Source: Candidatus Kryptonium thompsonii (lineage in GTDB: Bacteria; Bacteroidota; Ignavibacteria; Kryptoniales; Kryptoniaceae). From it: a stretch of DNA of 64,000 nt. Numbering within the stretch: the first letter of the stretch is position 1; each line of letters starts with the position of its first letter. This document shows, one piece after another, positions 63,056 through 64,000 of the stretch. Location of the stretch: positions 62,001 through 126,000 of the forward strand of contig LDXX01000006.1 of NCBI GenBank assembly GCA_001442925.1, given 5' to 3'. The notes below the pieces were generated by a model that was given only the letters and a program-made list of their open reading frames with translations, did not search any database and was not told where the DNA came from. A program made the translations under genes and the position numbers.

Positions 63056-64000
63056 CTACTTGAGAAGCATCATCTTTTTAGTCTGGATGAATTTGCCTGC
63101 CTTCATCACATAGAAATAAACACCTGAGGAAACTTGTCTACCATCTCTATCTGTTCCATTCCATCTTACGCGATATTTTCCGGGTTGTACAAATTCGTTT
63201 ACAAGTGTCGTGACTTCTCTGCCAAGTATATCGTAAACTTTTATCTCAACATTTACGGCGATCGGAACGGAGAATTCGATATCTGTTGTTGGGTTGAACG
63301 GATTTGGATAGTTTTGAGCGAGGTGGAATTCTTTTGGAATTTCATCCGTGGCAATTTGTACTTTGACTGGTTTCGGAGCTTCTCTTATTTCAATTGCATC
63401 TGCTCTGATGACAAAACTATCTTGCTTCGCCCTGTTGACAAGTGAATCAGCGTAATACGCGTTGACAAGGGCTGTATCATTTTCAAGTCTGATATAACCA
63501 AAAATTGCTGTCTGCTTTGAACCCATTGTGAAGTCGCGTCCACCACGCCTGAACTCGAACCTACCGAGGTAAATTCTCTCAACCCCGAGCTGACTTACAA
63601 TGACAGTTTCAGGTTGAGCTCCACCTTGTTGATAAATCAAATACCTTGCTCTTGGCGTTGAATTACTTGCTGCAAGCCCTGTCCTAGCCCAAACATCGAA
63701 ACTATCAACCTCAGCTGCTCCTTCTCTGAATGGGATATACGGATACCACTCCGCAAAAGCTCCTGGCGCACCATAGATATAAGCAATCAATCTTGAATTG
63801 TTAATTCCACTTCCAGTTATTCTGTTCCACTTATTGTAGGTTGTATCAACAGGTGGAGAAACATAATCAACAATCGGAGGTTGAGCGTAAAATTCATTTT
63901 CAACATCGTTATCTGCATAAATCAGCGTTCCTCTTCCAGTGCCGGTGAAAACTATGGTTAAAACACTATCATACCTTGAATTTGATACGATGTAGAGAGT
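63056..64000 (-). CDS. T9SS-sorted secreted protein, C-terminal part (5' end outside window)
   Basis: The minus-strand frame is open from the stop at 63056 to the window edge, at least 314 codons, so only the C-terminus is seen. The last 80 residues form a T9SS sorting domain with NYPNPFNPTTDIEF, VYDILGREVTTLV and SSGVYFYVMKAG. The part before it (about 230 residues) is beta-rich, with RGTLIYADNDVENEFYAQPP and a stretch resembling lectin or jelly-roll sequence, but no family is recognised. It is probably a large extracellular or surface protein. The segment contains no usable ATG near 63790, so it should not be read as a short complete gene. Confidence 0.85.
   Translation of the reverse strand, partial: TLYIVSNSRYDSVLTIVFTGTGRGTLIYADNDVENEFYAQPPIVDYVSPPVDTTYNKWNRITGSGINNSRLIAYIYGAPGAFAEWYPYIPFREGAAEVDSFDVWARTGLAASNSTPRARYLIYQQGGAQPETVIVSQLGVERIYLGRFEFRRGGRDFTMGSKQTAIFGYIRLENDTALVNAYYADSLVNRAKQDSFVIRADAIEIREAPKPVKVQIATDEIPKEFHLAQNYPNPFNPTTDIEFSVPIAVNVEIKVYDILGREVTTLVNEFVQPGKYRVRWNGTDRDGRQVSSGVYFYVMKAGKFIQTKKMMLLK

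Noticed and set aside
63056-63790. A complete 244-residue gene
   Set aside because: The frame continues open to the window edge and the apparent start at 63790 is an internal TTG (Leu), so the gene is partial.
1-64000. CRISPR arrays, insertion sequences, integrases or toxin-antitoxin modules
   Set aside because: No regularly spaced direct repeats, transposase or integrase motifs, or terminal inverted repeats were seen; the only tandem repeats are in-frame coiled-coil repeats.

Overview
The window is a gene-dense, AT-rich chromosomal segment from a diderm bacterium of the FCB group, probably a thermophile near Ignavibacteria/'Candidatus Kryptonia' (inference). The signs are: at least three secreted proteins ending in a type IX secretion (T9SS) sorting domain with a YPNPFN motif (2465, 48768, 63056); an LptD outer-membrane protein; Lys/Glu-rich proteins; and no plasmid, phage, insertion-sequence or CRISPR signatures. 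Canonical sigma70-like promoters and GGAGG ribosome binding sites are visible. No rRNA gene is present, so the lineage call rests on protein features only.

Layout. 1-1108: an ArsR repressor with a pirin gene, behind a TTGACA/TATATT promoter abutting a perfect 10-bp palindrome. 1229-11587: thiI, an M23 peptidase, a beta-hydroxyacid dehydrogenase, a GH18-like lipoprotein, an S9 peptidase, a paired M16 peptidase system, a radical SAM protein and tRNA-Arg(CCT). 11731-15431: a coiled-coil nuclease-fold protein and mutS. 15548-29112: one 13.5-kb aromatic catabolic operon. 29224-38466: nrnA, pepA, a cysM/JAMM/cysO/moeZ-like sulfur-carrier cluster, two small genes and polA. 38471-46951 (minus strand): cmk, ispH, rpsA, lptD, a 3-hydroxyacyl-CoA dehydrogenase and ackA. 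47235-64000: TPR proteins, an SDR, a secreted PLD-like protein, a DMT transporter, a TatD-radical SAM fusion, serine dehydratase (two genes), a BatA-like protein, a hydrolase, bioY, terC, hemB, a coiled-coil membrane protein, an NSS transporter with a 43-residue MetS-like subunit, and the end of a large T9SS protein.

The central system is a complete phenol (or methylphenol) meta-cleavage pathway. An IclR-type regulator is followed, all on the plus strand, by dmpC, dmpE, a small gene, dmpF, G, H, I, the phenol hydroxylase genes dmpL, M, N, O, P, then dmpD, a HbpS/GlcG-like gene, ferredoxin dmpQ and catechol 2,3-dioxygenase dmpB, closed by a strong terminator. Together these convert phenol to catechol, to 2-hydroxymuconic semialdehyde, then by the hydrolytic (dmpD) or oxalocrotonate (dmpC-I-H) branch to 2-oxopent-4-enoate, and by dmpE-G-F to pyruvate and acetyl-CoA. 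Catalytic residues are intact in every enzyme checked. The 86-codon gene between dmpE and dmpF resembles the otherwise missing DmpK. A terminator-like hairpin separates dmpN from dmpO.

Other points of interest are the cysteine-synthesis cluster whose carrier ends in GGN instead of GG, a leader hairpin before rpsA, an SDR lacking the catalytic Tyr and Lys, and two unrelated genes built on internal coiled-coil repeats.
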